From Allobosea sp. WAO (GTDB lineage Bacteria > Pseudomonadota > Alphaproteobacteria > Rhizobiales > Beijerinckiaceae): DNA of 64,000 nt. A program made the translations under genes and the position numbers. The notes under the pieces were generated by a model, which had not been told where the DNA came from, made no database searches, and saw only the letters and a list, made by a program, of their open reading frames with translations. This document shows positions 32,402 through 41,305 of the stretch, piece by piece (the first letter of the stretch is position 1; every line of letters begins with the position of its first letter). The stretch is taken from contig NZ_JXTJ01000015.1 of NCBI RefSeq assembly GCF_001509835.1, positions 1 to 64,000 on the forward strand. Reading direction: 5' to 3'.

Positions 32402-33466
32402 ATGGCGACCGTTCGCTCTCTATTCACGACCGCCGCCGCTATGGCGAGCGTATTCCTGTCGGCCGGCGCAGCTCAGGCGCAGACGCCTAGCTACGAGCAG
32501 ATTCTCGAAGGCGCGCGCAAGGAAGGCCGGCTCTTCGTTGCGGTCAGCAGTCCGGGCACGCCGCAGGCCCATGCCGCGATCGCCAAGGCGTTCAACGAGC
32601 GCTTCGGCCTCGACATCACCGTCGAATGGAACGCCGCGAACCCGGTCCAGACCGGCACCAAGCTGATCGCGGAACGCGGCCGCGCCGGCGGCTCGGTCGA
32701 CGTGGTCGGCGCCGGCGGTGCGCAGGAGGCTTCGGTGCTGTTCGAGCGCCAGATCCTCAAGCCCTATCCCTGGGCCGAAGTGTTCGGCAAGCAGTTCCCG
32801 CAGATCGAGGAAGTCGCCAACCGGGTGATGAAGGACCTGCGCGGCGCTGCGCTGCCGATCCTCGATGCGACCTACGGCATCGGCTGGAATCCGAAGCTGA
32901 TCAAGGACGAGGACGTGCCCAACACCTGGGCCGAGCTCCTGAAGAGCGAATGGCGCGGCCGCGTCGCGATCAACGCCTTCTCGCTCAACCCGCTGGATTA
33001 CTATTCCTTCGCGCTCGGCAAGGACGAGACGCTGAAGATGGCGAAGGCGACGCTCGACAACAAGCCGGTGCTGGAGCGCGGCACCGCGGCGGCGACGCGG
33101 GCGATCTCGGTCGGTCAGGCGCCGGTCGGCCTCTCGGCCTTCCACATCGCCGGCCGCAGCGAGGGCGTGAAGTTCAAGCTGTTCAGTGACTTCATCCCGC
33201 TGAACAACCTCTACATCTATGTCCCGGAAAGCGCGCCGAACCCCAATGCCGCGCGCCTGTTCGCGGCCTGGCTGACGACCGAAGGCATCACCGTCGCCAA
33301 TGCTCAGGAGCCGCTGCCGCGCGCCGGCGACAAGGGCTCGCCCCTCGCCGAAATGATCGCCGAGCGGGTCAAGGCCGGCGCCAAGATCCTGACCGAGAAC
33401 TCGCTCGAGGACACCAAGCAGGCGCTGTCGGTGCGCAGCGCCATCGCCGATCTGATGACCCGCTGA
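32402..33466 (+). CDS. ABC importer substrate-binding protein (AfuA/FbpA-like family 1)
   Basis: A 354-residue periplasmic binding protein. The signal peptide runs to about residue 26 ('SVFLSAGAAQAQ'). The mature protein starts 'SYEQILEGARKEGRLFVAV', typical of the Fe(III)/thiamine/2-aminoethylphosphonate binding group. The Tyr pair used for iron binding in FbpA is not evident ('SLNPLDYYSFALG' is the nearest), so an organic ligand is likely. AGGAGG lies before the ATG. It is the first gene of the importer operon controlled by operator pair C and may import the acid degraded by the upstream operon. Confidence 0.88.
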   Translation: MATVRSLFTTAAAMASVFLSAGAAQAQTPSYEQILEGARKEGRLFVAVSSPGTPQAHAAIAKAFNERFGLDITVEWNAANPVQTGTKLIAERGRAGGSVDVVGAGGAQEASVLFERQILKPYPWAEVFGKQFPQIEEVANRVMKDLRGAALPILDATYGIGWNPKLIKDEDVPNTWAELLKSEWRGRVAINAFSLNPLDYYSFALGKDETLKMAKATLDNKPVLERGTAAATRAISVGQAPVGLSAFHIAGRSEGVKFKLFSDFIPLNNLYIYVPESAPNPNAARLFAAWLTTEGITVANAQEPLPRAGDKGSPLAEMIAERVKAGAKILTENSLEDTKQALSVRSAIADLMTR

Positions 33467-33484
33467 GCGCGACTGGGCCGAACG

Positions 33485-33507
33485 GGGAGGGGTGCAAGGC
33501 CCCTCCC
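33485..33507 (+). other. Intercistronic stem-loop after the binding-protein gene
   Basis: GGGAGGGG / CCCCTCCC with a 7-nt loop, in the 53-bp gap between binding-protein and ATPase genes. No U-run follows, so it is more likely an mRNA stabiliser or partial terminator giving excess binding protein. Confidence 0.6.
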
Positions 33508-33519
33508 GAGCAAGACCTT

Positions 33520-34668
33520 ATGGACGGAAAGCCGGAAATCCCGATGCTGTTGATCGAGAACCTCGTCAAATCCTATCCGGGACAGCATGGCCAGGACGCC
33601 ATGCTCGCCCTCAGGGATGTCTCCTTCAAGGTCGAGGAAGGCTCGTTTTTCACGCTGCTCGGGCCCTCCGGTTGCGGCAAGACGACGACGCTGCAATGCA
33701 TTGCCGGCCTGGAGAACCCGGACACCGGCGTGATCCAGATGGGCGACAGGGCGGTCTTCTCGTCGCGCGAGAACCTGCTGGTGCCGGCCAATCGCCGCGA
33801 ACTCGGCATGGTCTTCCAGTCCTATGCGATTTGGCCGCATATGAGCGTCTTCGACAATGTCGCCTTCCCGCTGATCTACGGCGTCAAGCGTGCGCCGAGC
33901 CATGAGGTGCGGCCGCGCGTGCTCAAGGCGCTCGAGATGGTCGAACTCGGCCATCTCGCCGACCGCCCGGCGCCGCTGCTTTCCGGCGGCCAGCAGCAGC
34001 GCGTGGCGCTCGCCCGCGCGCTGGTGCACGAGCCGCGCCTGCTCCTGCTCGACGAGCCGCTCTCCAATCTCGACGCGAAGCTGCGCGACACGATGCGCAC
34101 CGAGATCCGCAATCTCGTCAAATCGCTGGGGATCACCACGCTCTTCGTCACGCATGACCAGGTCGAGGCGATCGGCATGTCCGACCAGATCGTGCTGATG
34201 AAGGCTGGCAAGATCGTCCAGCAGGGCTCGCCGCGCGACATCTATCTCCGGCCCAACAGCGTCTTCACCGCCGATTTCATGGGCCGCAGCAATCTCCTAC
34301 CCGGCGTGCTCGAGGCTGGCGGCTCGACAGGGCGCGCTCAGACGGCGATCGGCCCGATCTCCGGCGTCGCCGGTCCCGAACTCGCGCCGGGTGCGCAGGT
34401 CATGGTCGTGGTCCGCCCGCAGGCGATCTTGGTCGCGCCGGCGACCGAGGCGTCCGGTCCCAATCGCTTCAAGGCGCGGGTCGATGCCATGACCTTCCTC
34501 GGCGACGTCGTGGAGACCGAGGTCGAGGTTGGCGGCCGCAAGCTGACCCTGATGCTCGATCCCTATACCGCTCTCTCGGTCGGGCATGAGCTCGTCCTGG
34601 AGTTGCCGCCCGAGCGCTGCGTCATCGTGCCCGCGGATGAGCCGGCCTCCTCCGGGAGCCTGAAATGA
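33520..34668 (+). CDS. ABC importer ATP-binding protein (FbpC/PotA-like)
   Basis: A 382-residue importer ATPase. Walker A is 'LGPSGCGKTTTLQC' (about 51-64), the Q-loop 'GMVFQSYAIWPHMSV', the signature 'LLSGGQQQRVALARAL', Walker B 'LLLLDEPLSNLDAKLRD' and the H-loop 'FVTHDQVEAIG'. A C-terminal TOBE-like regulatory domain follows from about 285. The start at 33520 has a poor ribosome site; ATG 33544 ('MLLIENLV') is an alternative. It overlaps the permease gene by four bases. Confidence 0.92.
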   Translation: MDGKPEIPMLLIENLVKSYPGQHGQDAMLALRDVSFKVEEGSFFTLLGPSGCGKTTTLQCIAGLENPDTGVIQMGDRAVFSSRENLLVPANRRELGMVFQSYAIWPHMSVFDNVAFPLIYGVKRAPSHEVRPRVLKALEMVELGHLADRPAPLLSGGQQQRVALARALVHEPRLLLLDEPLSNLDAKLRDTMRTEIRNLVKSLGITTLFVTHDQVEAIGMSDQIVLMKAGKIVQQGSPRDIYLRPNSVFTADFMGRSNLLPGVLEAGGSTGRAQTAIGPISGVAGPELAPGAQVMVVVRPQAILVAPATEASGPNRFKARVDAMTFLGDVVETEVEVGGRKLTLMLDPYTALSVGHELVLELPPERCVIVPADEPASSGSLK

Positions 34669-36389
34669 GCGGCGGTTCGATCGCGGCCGCCCGCCGTCCG
34701 AGCGCAGGGCTCGACCAGCAGAAGGTGGTGCTCGCGCTCTTGCTCGCGGTCGTCTCGGTCCTCGTCCTCGGGCCGGTCCTGCTGCTGATCCGGACGTCGC
34801 TGGCGCCGTCCGAGGCGATGCCGCTGGAGACGCTCGAGTTCACGCTGAAGAACTATGTCCAGCTGCTTCAGAGCCCGCGCACGCTGAGCCTGGTCTGGAA
34901 CACCGCGGTCTATGCGCTGTCGAGCATGACGATGGGCGTTGCCATCGCTACCGCCATCGCCTGGTGCACCGAGCGCACCGACATGCCCGGCCGCATTCTG
35001 GTGCGCATCCTGATGTTCGCCTGGATGATGGTGCCGGCGCTGGTCGTCGGCTTCGGCTGGATCCTGCTGCTCAACCCCGGCAACGGCGCGCTGAACGTGA
35101 TGTTCCGCGAGCTCTTCGGCTTCCTGCAGCCGATCCTCACGATCTATTCCTTCTGGTCGCTCATCATCGTCACCTCCTTCGCGGTGGTGCCGACCGCTTT
35201 CGTGATGATCAGCGGCCTGTTGCGCAACATGGACCCGAATCTGGAGCTGGCGGCGCGCGTCCACGGCGGCGGTTCCTGGGCGACGCTGACCCGCGTGACG
35301 CTGCCGCTGCTGACGCCCGGCCTGTTCTCGATCGGCATCTACATGTTCATGGCGGTGGTGCAGGCCTTCGACCTGCCGCTGATCATCGGCCTGTCGGCCG
35401 ATGTGCCGGTCCTCTCGACGCGCGTCTACCTGTTGTCCTCGCCCGATAACGGCCTGCCGAATTACGGGCTGGCCTCGGCCTTCGGCGTGCTGCTGCTGGT
35501 GGTCGCGGGCGGGCTGATGTGGGCCTATATGCGCGCGACGCGGCTCGGCGAGCGCTTCCGCGTCGTCACCGGCAAGGCCTTCAGGCCGAAGCGCATCAGG
35601 CTCGGCCGCTGGCGCTTCGCTGCGCTCGGCTTCACCTTCGGCTATTGCGCGGTGATGATGCTGCCGCTCCTGATCCTGATCTGGGTCAGCCTGCAGCCCT
35701 CCTACACCACGCCGAGCCTTTCGGCGCTCGGTGGCCTGTCCTTCGACATCTATCGCCGCGTGCTGACCAATCCGATGATCTCGCGCGCCGTGCTCAACAC
35801 GGTCATCCTCGTGGTCTCGAGCGCGACGATCGTGATGCTGATCTCCTGCCTGATCGGCTGGTTCACGGTGCGCTCGAACAGTCGGGCCGGCAAGATTCTC
35901 GACGCCCTGTCCTTCCTGCCGATGGCGATCCCGCCCATCGTGCTCGTGCTTGCGATCCTTCTGCTCTATCTCAACACGCCACTCTACGGCACGGTCTGGA
36001 TCCTCGTCCTCGGCCATGTGACGATCTACATCGCCTTCGGCGTCCGGACGATGAGCAGCGCCCTGATCCAGATCCACAAGGAGCTTGGCGACGCTGCGCT
36101 GATCAGCGGAGCGAGCTGGCTGACCTCGCTGCGCAAGGTCACCTTCCCGTTGGTCTGGCCGCAAATCCTCAATGGCTGGCTCTGGGTCTTCGCCCACAGC
36201 GCCCGCGACCTGACGGTGCCGCTGATGCTGATGTCTACCGGCAATCTCGTCGCCGCTTCGACGCTGTGGAACCTCTGGCAGTTCCCCGACCTTCCGGGCG
36301 CAGCGGCCCTGGCGGTCCTGCTGATGGCGGCGCTGCTTGCCGTGGTGGTCCCCACGCAGCTCTATGTCGCCCGTCGGCTGGAGCGCTGA
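34665..36389 (+). CDS. ABC importer permease, fused two-domain (FbpB-like)
   Basis: A 574-residue permease with about twelve helices, that is, two BPD_transp_1 domains in one chain. Each half carries an EAA-type loop: 'ELAARVHGGGSWATLTRVTL' (first) and 'ELGDAALISGASWLTSLRKV' (second). The fused layout is typical of Fe(III) and 2-aminoethylphosphonate importers. It completes the three-gene importer with the binding protein and ATPase. The gene ends 80 bp before the MBL gene. Confidence 0.92.
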   Translation: MSGGSIAAARRPSAGLDQQKVVLALLLAVVSVLVLGPVLLLIRTSLAPSEAMPLETLEFTLKNYVQLLQSPRTLSLVWNTAVYALSSMTMGVAIATAIAWCTERTDMPGRILVRILMFAWMMVPALVVGFGWILLLNPGNGALNVMFRELFGFLQPILTIYSFWSLIIVTSFAVVPTAFVMISGLLRNMDPNLELAARVHGGGSWATLTRVTLPLLTPGLFSIGIYMFMAVVQAFDLPLIIGLSADVPVLSTRVYLLSSPDNGLPNYGLASAFGVLLLVVAGGLMWAYMRATRLGERFRVVTGKAFRPKRIRLGRWRFAALGFTFGYCAVMMLPLLILIWVSLQPSYTTPSLSALGGLSFDIYRRVLTNPMISRAVLNTVILVVSSATIVMLISCLIGWFTVRSNSRAGKILDALSFLPMAIPPIVLVLAILLLYLNTPLYGTVWILVLGHVTIYIAFGVRTMSSALIQIHKELGDAALISGASWLTSLRKVTFPLVWPQILNGWLWVFAHSARDLTVPLMLMSTGNLVAASTLWNLWQFPDLPGAAALAVLLMAALLAVVVPTQLYVARRLER

Positions 36390-36391
36390 GA

Positions 36392-36407
36392 TATGCGGAG
36401 CCGCATA
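36392..36407. repeat. Short palindrome after the permease gene
   Basis: TATGCGG-AG-CCGCATA, 7-bp arms, directly after the permease stop. It could be part of a terminator or an intergenic palindrome; there is no U-run. Confidence 0.4.
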
Positions 36408-36469
36408 GCCTCTAGCGCCGGAGTCACTGCCCGGCGTGGCGGCGTCTCGGCACGGCTGGGGGAGGGATC

Positions 36470-37306
36470 TTGCCCTATCTGACTGAGCCGGAGCCGGAGC
36501 GGGGCCTTGCGACCGAGGTCGCGCCGGGGATCAGGCGCATCGTCGCCGGCAATCCCGGGCTGATGACCTATCACGGCACCAACACCTATCTGATCGAGAC
36601 GGGGGAAGGTGTCGTCGTCCTCGACCCGGGGCCGGACGATACGGCGCATGTCGCGGCGATCCTGGCCGCGACCCGAGGGCGCATCGCGTCGATCCTGCTC
36701 AGCCATACGCATTCCGATCATCTCGGCGCGCTGCCGGCGTTGCAGGCCCAGAGCGGCGCCAGCACCTTCGCCTTCCATCGCAGTGCCGATCCGGCATTCC
36801 AGCCGGATGTGCCGCTGCGCGATGGCGATCGCGTTGCGGGCCTCATCGCCATCCATACGCCCGGCCATGCCGGCGACCATCTCTGCTTCGCGCGGCCGGA
36901 CGGCGTCGTCTTCAGCGCCGACCATGTCATGACGTGGTCGAGCAGCGTCGTCTCGCCACCGGGCGGCGACATGGCCGCCTATTTCCAGAGCCTGCGGCGG
37001 ATGCTGAAGCGGGAGGATCGCCTGCTTCTGCCGGGGCATGGGCCGCCGCTCCCCAATCCGGCGCCCTATATCCGCGAACTGCTCGAAAACAGGATCAAGC
37101 GCGAGGACGCGATCGCCCAGGCCCTGCGCGAGGGCCCGTATCGCCCGCACGATCTCGTCGACCGGCTCTATTCGCAGACGCACCCCTGGCTGCGGCAGGC
37201 GGCCGAGCGCAATGTATTGGCGCATTTGATCAAGCTGCGCTCCGAAGGTCGAGCCACGCAACTTGATCAAAGCTGGACGATGGGTTCGAGCCTTGGCGAC
37301 GGATAA
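36470..37306 (+). CDS. MBL-fold hydrolase (LACTB2/glyoxalase II-like)
   Basis: A 278-residue metallo-beta-lactamase-fold protein. The metal motif is 'LSHTHSDHLGALP' (HxHxDH) at about residue 80, 'HTPGHAGDHLCF' gives the next His, 'VFSADHVM' the bridging Asp and 'LLLPGHGPPL' the last His. A C-terminal winged-helix-like region ('RIKREDAIAQALREGPYRPHDLVDRLY', read in parts) matches LACTB2-like hydrolases. The start is TTG 36470 with GGGGGAGGG just upstream. It follows the importer and may hydrolyse a pathway thioester or lactone; operon membership is uncertain (80-bp gap with a palindrome). Confidence 0.85.
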   Translation: MPYLTEPEPERGLATEVAPGIRRIVAGNPGLMTYHGTNTYLIETGEGVVVLDPGPDDTAHVAAILAATRGRIASILLSHTHSDHLGALPALQAQSGASTFAFHRSADPAFQPDVPLRDGDRVAGLIAIHTPGHAGDHLCFARPDGVVFSADHVMTWSSSVVSPPGGDMAAYFQSLRRMLKREDRLLLPGHGPPLPNPAPYIRELLENRIKREDAIAQALREGPYRPHDLVDRLYSQTHPWLRQAAERNVLAHLIKLRSEGRATQLDQSWTMGSSLGDG

Positions 37307-37394
37307 GCGCTTTGCATGATCTTCCGATCTGGCGGAAGGGCAACGACGCTGTTTGAGCGGGTGCCATCTCGCCTAGACCAGACGCACCAGCAGA

Positions 37395-38660
37395 CTAGGT
37401 CGTGGAACGGCTGAGATAGTCGAAGGCTGACAGGACATGCGTGCGCACGACATGGAGGAACTCCTCGATGTCGACATGCTCGTCATGCGAACCCATGCCG
37501 TGCGGGTAGGGGCCATAAACATAGGCGGGGACACCACGGTGCCGCCAGAGCCGCGCATCGGTTCCGCCGAGGCTGACGATCGGCTGCGGGCGCGGCCTGC
37601 CGGCTTCCTCGACGTTCTTCTGGATGATCGCCACCATCTCGTGGTCGGGATCGCACCAGGATGGCTCGTCGCCGCCGACCACCTCCCAGCTCGCCTGCGG
37701 GTAGCGGGCGGCGATCTCGGCGATCTTCGGCAGGAGATCGGCCTTGCTCATGCCGACCGGCAAGCGGAAATCCGCCTGGAAGGTGCAGTGCGACGGGATC
37801 ATGTTGACCTTCTCGCCGCCCTGGATCGTGCCGATGTTGAGCGTGACCCGGTTCACCAGCTCGCCGGCGCCTTCGCCCATCATCCGGTCCATCACCGGCC
37901 GGCTCTGCTCGATGGCGCGCTGCAGATTGTGCGAGAGCGGCGCCTCGATCTCGGTCAGGCTCTCGAGCTCCGTCGCGAGGCGCATGGCGAGCTTGGTCGC
38001 GCTGTCGGTCGCGTGCACATAGGCGCCGTGCGCGCCCTTGGCCCGCAAGGTGAAGGCGATCCAGAGCGGTCCGCGCTCGCCGAAGCGGATCGATTCCGGC
38101 CCGCCGGGTTCGCCGTTCAGCAGGCAGTCGCCATGCACTTCCGGGTGATGCTCCATGAGGTAGCGTGCACCCCAGGGACCGAAGGTCTCCTCGTCCGAGA
38201 CGCAGGTCAGGGTCAGCCGCCCGCCCAGGCTCTCGCGCAGGCGATGCAGCATGGCGTAGGTCACGATCGATGCCGTCGTGCCCGGTTTCATGTCGCAGGC
38301 GCCGCGTCCGTAGATCTTGCCGCCTTCGATCTCGGCGCCCCACGGGTCCTTCGTCCAGCCCGCGAGGTCCGGGGCGACCGGGAAGACGTCGAGATGGCCG
38401 TTCAGCACGAGATGCCGGCCCGGGTTCGCGCCGTCGAAGCTGGCGACGATGTTCGGCATCTCGGGATGGGGGGAAATGATGCGGTGATCGAGGCCACGAG
38501 CATTCAGGTAGGCGCGCACGACATCCGCGGTCGAGCGCGTGTCTCCCGGCGGGTTCGGCCCGCGCTCCCGCAGCAGGGCACGCAGCAGCTCGATGATCTC
38601 GTCGCGCTCGGCGTCGAGCCACTCCAGCAGCCTGCGCCGCTCATCTGCCATCGTCGTCAT
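37395..38660 (-). CDS. M20-family peptidase/deacylase (ArgE/DapE-like)
   Basis: A 421-residue di-zinc hydrolase. Metal ligands are seen in 'LNGHLDVFPV' (His, Asp), 'YGRGACDMKPG' (bridging Asp), 'CVSDEETFG' (catalytic Glu pair), 'LNGEPGGPE' and the C-terminal 'GMGSHDEHVDIEEF' (His). A dimerisation domain occupies about 190-310. The start at 38660 has GAGGACACGACC upstream, better than the frame extension to 38693. It is the last gene of the GntR-linked operon. It likely hydrolyses an N-acyl amino acid or dipeptide brought in by the importer. Confidence 0.87.
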   Translation of the reverse strand: MTTMADERRRLLEWLDAERDEIIELLRALLRERGPNPPGDTRSTADVVRAYLNARGLDHRIISPHPEMPNIVASFDGANPGRHLVLNGHLDVFPVAPDLAGWTKDPWGAEIEGGKIYGRGACDMKPGTTASIVTYAMLHRLRESLGGRLTLTCVSDEETFGPWGARYLMEHHPEVHGDCLLNGEPGGPESIRFGERGPLWIAFTLRAKGAHGAYVHATDSATKLAMRLATELESLTEIEAPLSHNLQRAIEQSRPVMDRMMGEGAGELVNRVTLNIGTIQGGEKVNMIPSHCTFQADFRLPVGMSKADLLPKIAEIAARYPQASWEVVGGDEPSWCDPDHEMVAIIQKNVEEAGRPRPQPIVSLGGTDARLWRHRGVPAYVYGPYPHGMGSHDEHVDIEEFLHVVRTHVLSAFDYLSRSTT

Positions 38661-38748
38661 GGTCGTGTCCTCGTCGAAAGCGCTGGGGAGCAATGCGGTC
38701 GGCTCCAGTCACCGGCCGGGCCAAAGGCACGCGGGAACGTGCGTTCGT

Positions 38749-40059
38749 TCAGGAGGCCATCCGGTCGATCTGGTCGCGCAGCCGGTACCAGGCGAGCATC
38801 ATCGGCAGGAACCAGGGCCGGCCGTCATAGAGCGGCGCGGTCGGGAAGGGCAGGTCGGCGAAGGCGCTCGGCGCGTTGCCCGAGCCGGCGATGGCGCGTG
38901 CGGCCTGGAAGCCGAGCCAGCTCTGCATCGCGACGCCGTTGCCCTGGCAGCCCAGCGCGTAGTGTACCCCCTCATGGCTGCCCAGATGCGGCCGGAAGTC
39001 GAAGGTGAAGGCGACATTGCCGTTCCAGCTGTGGCTGACGCGCACGTCGCGAAGCTGCGGCCAGACCGTCGTCATCACAGCATGGAGGCGCCGCGCGCTC
39101 TCGCGCGGGTCCATGGCTGCGGTGCCGACGCGGCCGCCCCAGAGCACGCGCCTTCCGTCCGGCGACAGGCGGAAATAGCTGAGTACCCGCCGCGTGTCGG
39201 CCAGCATGCGCCGGTTGGGCACCAGCTCGGCCGCGAGACCGGGCGACAGCGGCTCGGTCGCGATCAGGAAGCTAGCCACCGGCACGACCCTGCGCCGCAT
39301 CCAGGGCGTGGCCTCGCCGGTATAGCCATTGGTCGCGACCATGACCTTCTGCGCGGTGATCGCGCCGGCGCTGGTCTCCAGGCGCCAGCCATCGGCGCTG
39401 CGGCTCATCCGCTGCACTTTTGTGCGGTCGACCAGTCGCGCCCCCGCGCGCCTTGCGGCCTCGGCGAGGCCGCGAACGTATTTGGCGGGGTGCAGGCCGC
39501 CGGCAGCCTCAACGAACTGGCCGCCGCGATAATGATCGCTGCCGATCTCCTCCCTCTGCCGCTCTGGCGGCACCATCTCGCAGCGCCCGCCGGTCAGGGC
39601 CGCGATGCGGTCGCTATTGGCGGCGAGGTGGTCGTAATGCTTGCGCGAATAGGCGGCGACGAAGCGGCCGGTCCTCTGGAAGTCGCAGTCGATCCGTTCC
39701 CGGGCGATCAGGTCCTCGAGGAACTGGAGGGTTCCGATCGCTTCGGCGGTCAGGCGGTCGGCGCGTTCCTTGCCGAGCTCGCGGGAGAAATCACTGAGCG
39801 CCAGCTTCACGCCGCCGGTGACCAGCCCGCCATTGCGCGAGCTGGCGTTGAAGCCGATCTCGTCGGCCTCGATCACCACGGCCTCGACGCCCTGCCGCCT
39901 GAGTTCCAGCGCGCAGGACAGGCCGGTGTAGCCGCCGCCGATGATCGCGACATCGGCGCGTTCCGGCAGGGCGCCGTCCTCTTCCTTCACCGGATGGGCC
40001 GCATCCCACCAATAGGGACGCGGCAGGAAATCGGGCGTGAACAGGTCGTTCGCAGGCAT
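38749..40059 (-). CDS. FAD-dependent amine/amino-acid oxidoreductase (DadA/PuuB-like)
   Basis: A 436-residue flavoprotein of the DAO family. The dinucleotide-binding motif is 'DVAIIGGGYTGLSCALEL' (about 36-53) with 'EADEIGFNASSRNGG', a pattern close to gamma-glutamylputrescine oxidase PuuB. The C-terminal FAD segment is 'HYALGCQGNGVAMQSWLG'. Such enzymes oxidise secondary or primary amines of amino acids. It sits between the M24 and M20 genes in the operon, consistent with oxidation of an imported amine. The exact substrate is unknown. Confidence 0.88.
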   Translation of the reverse strand: MPANDLFTPDFLPRPYWWDAAHPVKEEDGALPERADVAIIGGGYTGLSCALELRRQGVEAVVIEADEIGFNASSRNGGLVTGGVKLALSDFSRELGKERADRLTAEAIGTLQFLEDLIARERIDCDFQRTGRFVAAYSRKHYDHLAANSDRIAALTGGRCEMVPPERQREEIGSDHYRGGQFVEAAGGLHPAKYVRGLAEAARRAGARLVDRTKVQRMSRSADGWRLETSAGAITAQKVMVATNGYTGEATPWMRRRVVPVASFLIATEPLSPGLAAELVPNRRMLADTRRVLSYFRLSPDGRRVLWGGRVGTAAMDPRESARRLHAVMTTVWPQLRDVRVSHSWNGNVAFTFDFRPHLGSHEGVHYALGCQGNGVAMQSWLGFQAARAIAGSGNAPSAFADLPFPTAPLYDGRPWFLPMMLAWYRLRDQIDRMAS

Positions 40060-40110
40060 GGTTTCTCACCTGGAGACAGGAGGGCGTCCGAAGCAGCCGG
40101 CGGCTAAGGA

Positions 40111-41271
40111 TCAGGTCGTGACCACGTATTCCGGCTGGATGCGGCTCAGCACCTCGGCGGACCCCTCGGTGGTCAGGATCGTGTAGCCGAGCGACATCGC
40201 CAGGTTGTTGGGCGCATCGATCAAGATGGCGTGCAGGAACAGGATCATGCCGGGTGCGACCGGCATCTCATTGCCGGAATAGATCATCGGCGGGACGTCC
40301 ATCCAGGACGGCCGATAGGTTGCGCCCAGCGAGTAGCCGCAGGCGGACATGCGCGAGCCGCCGAAGCCCTCCTTGTCGAAGACGCGGCGATGGGCATCGT
40401 CGATATTGCCGATCGTGTTGCCCGGCCGGGCGGCCTCGGTCATGGCCGCGATCGCCTCGTGCGTCACCGCGAACATGCGCTGCTGCAGCGGCTGGGCGCG
40501 GCCGATTGCGATCGTCCGCATCAGGCAGGCGCAATAGCGGCGATAGCTCGCGGCGTGCTCGATGGTCAGCTGGTCCTCGCCGTCGAGCGTTCTGAAGCCG
40601 GTGGCACTCCTGACGAGCAGGGCGCGATCGCCAGATCCGAGCACGGGGCCAGAAGGCGGCGGATCTCCGCCGCCCGCCAGGATCGGGACCGAGCCCGCCG
40701 CGGCGATGTCGCCCTCGAAGCTGCCTGGACGCGCGTTCTCGATCATCGCGACGAGCGAGTCGTCGGCGAGTTCGGCGGCGCGCCTGACATAGGCGATTTC
40801 GGCCGCCGACTTTACGACGCGCAGGCCGCGGACCAGGTTGGACGCGTCGACCAGCGTGCACCACGGGGACAGGCGGTTGTGGACGAGGGCGTAATTATCG
40901 GCCGTCAGGCCGAAGGTGCGCATCTCGATGCCGACCCGGGCCCCCTTCAGGCCCTTCTCCTCCAGGATCGCCATCAGCTCGCGCGACGGGTCCATGCCGG
41001 GCGCATCGTACCAGAGCCTGATGTCCTCGAAGGTCGAGGTTCGCCGCGCCTGCTCGAGATCCGGCCGGCGCGTCAGCAGCGTCATCGGCCGCTCATCCGC
41101 GGTCAGCACCGCACACTGGAAGAAGACGAAGCCGCTCGTGTCGTAGCCGGTGAGGTAATAGGTGCTCTCCTGGGCGAAGAGCAGCAGGGCGTCGAGGCCT
41201 TCGCGCCGCATCGCGGCTCGCGCATTGGCGACGCGTTGATCGAATTCGGCTTTCTCGAAATGCAGCACCAC
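40111..41271 (-). CDS. M24 'pita-bread' family protein, creatinase-like (metal ligands altered)
   Basis: A 386-residue protein with the N-terminal creatinase domain ('EFDQRVANARAAMRREGLDA', 'STYYLTGYDTSG') and the C-terminal pita-bread fold from about residue 165. In M24 metallopeptidases the ligands are Asp, Asp, His, Glu, Glu. Here the corresponding segments read 'TIEHAASYRRYCACLMRT', 'CGYSLGATYRPSW' and 'GMILFLHAI', so the first Asp is Glu, the second Cys, the His is Tyr and the first Glu is His. It is probably a non-metal hydrolase like creatinase. The operon handles nitrogen compounds, which fits. Confidence 0.8.
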   Translation of the reverse strand: MVLHFEKAEFDQRVANARAAMRREGLDALLLFAQESTYYLTGYDTSGFVFFQCAVLTADERPMTLLTRRPDLEQARRTSTFEDIRLWYDAPGMDPSRELMAILEEKGLKGARVGIEMRTFGLTADNYALVHNRLSPWCTLVDASNLVRGLRVVKSAAEIAYVRRAAELADDSLVAMIENARPGSFEGDIAAAGSVPILAGGGDPPPSGPVLGSGDRALLVRSATGFRTLDGEDQLTIEHAASYRRYCACLMRTIAIGRAQPLQQRMFAVTHEAIAAMTEAARPGNTIGNIDDAHRRVFDKEGFGGSRMSACGYSLGATYRPSWMDVPPMIYSGNEMPVAPGMILFLHAILIDAPNNLAMSLGYTILTTEGSAEVLSRIQPEYVVTT

Positions 41272-41305
41272 GTCGGATCTCCTTTGGCGACCTTGAGCCG
41301 GTCGT

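Noticed and set aside
34563..36197. 544-residue minus-strand open frame
   Set aside because: It is rich in Arg, Asp, His and Gln without any domain and lies exactly opposite the fused permease; a GC-rich codon shadow.
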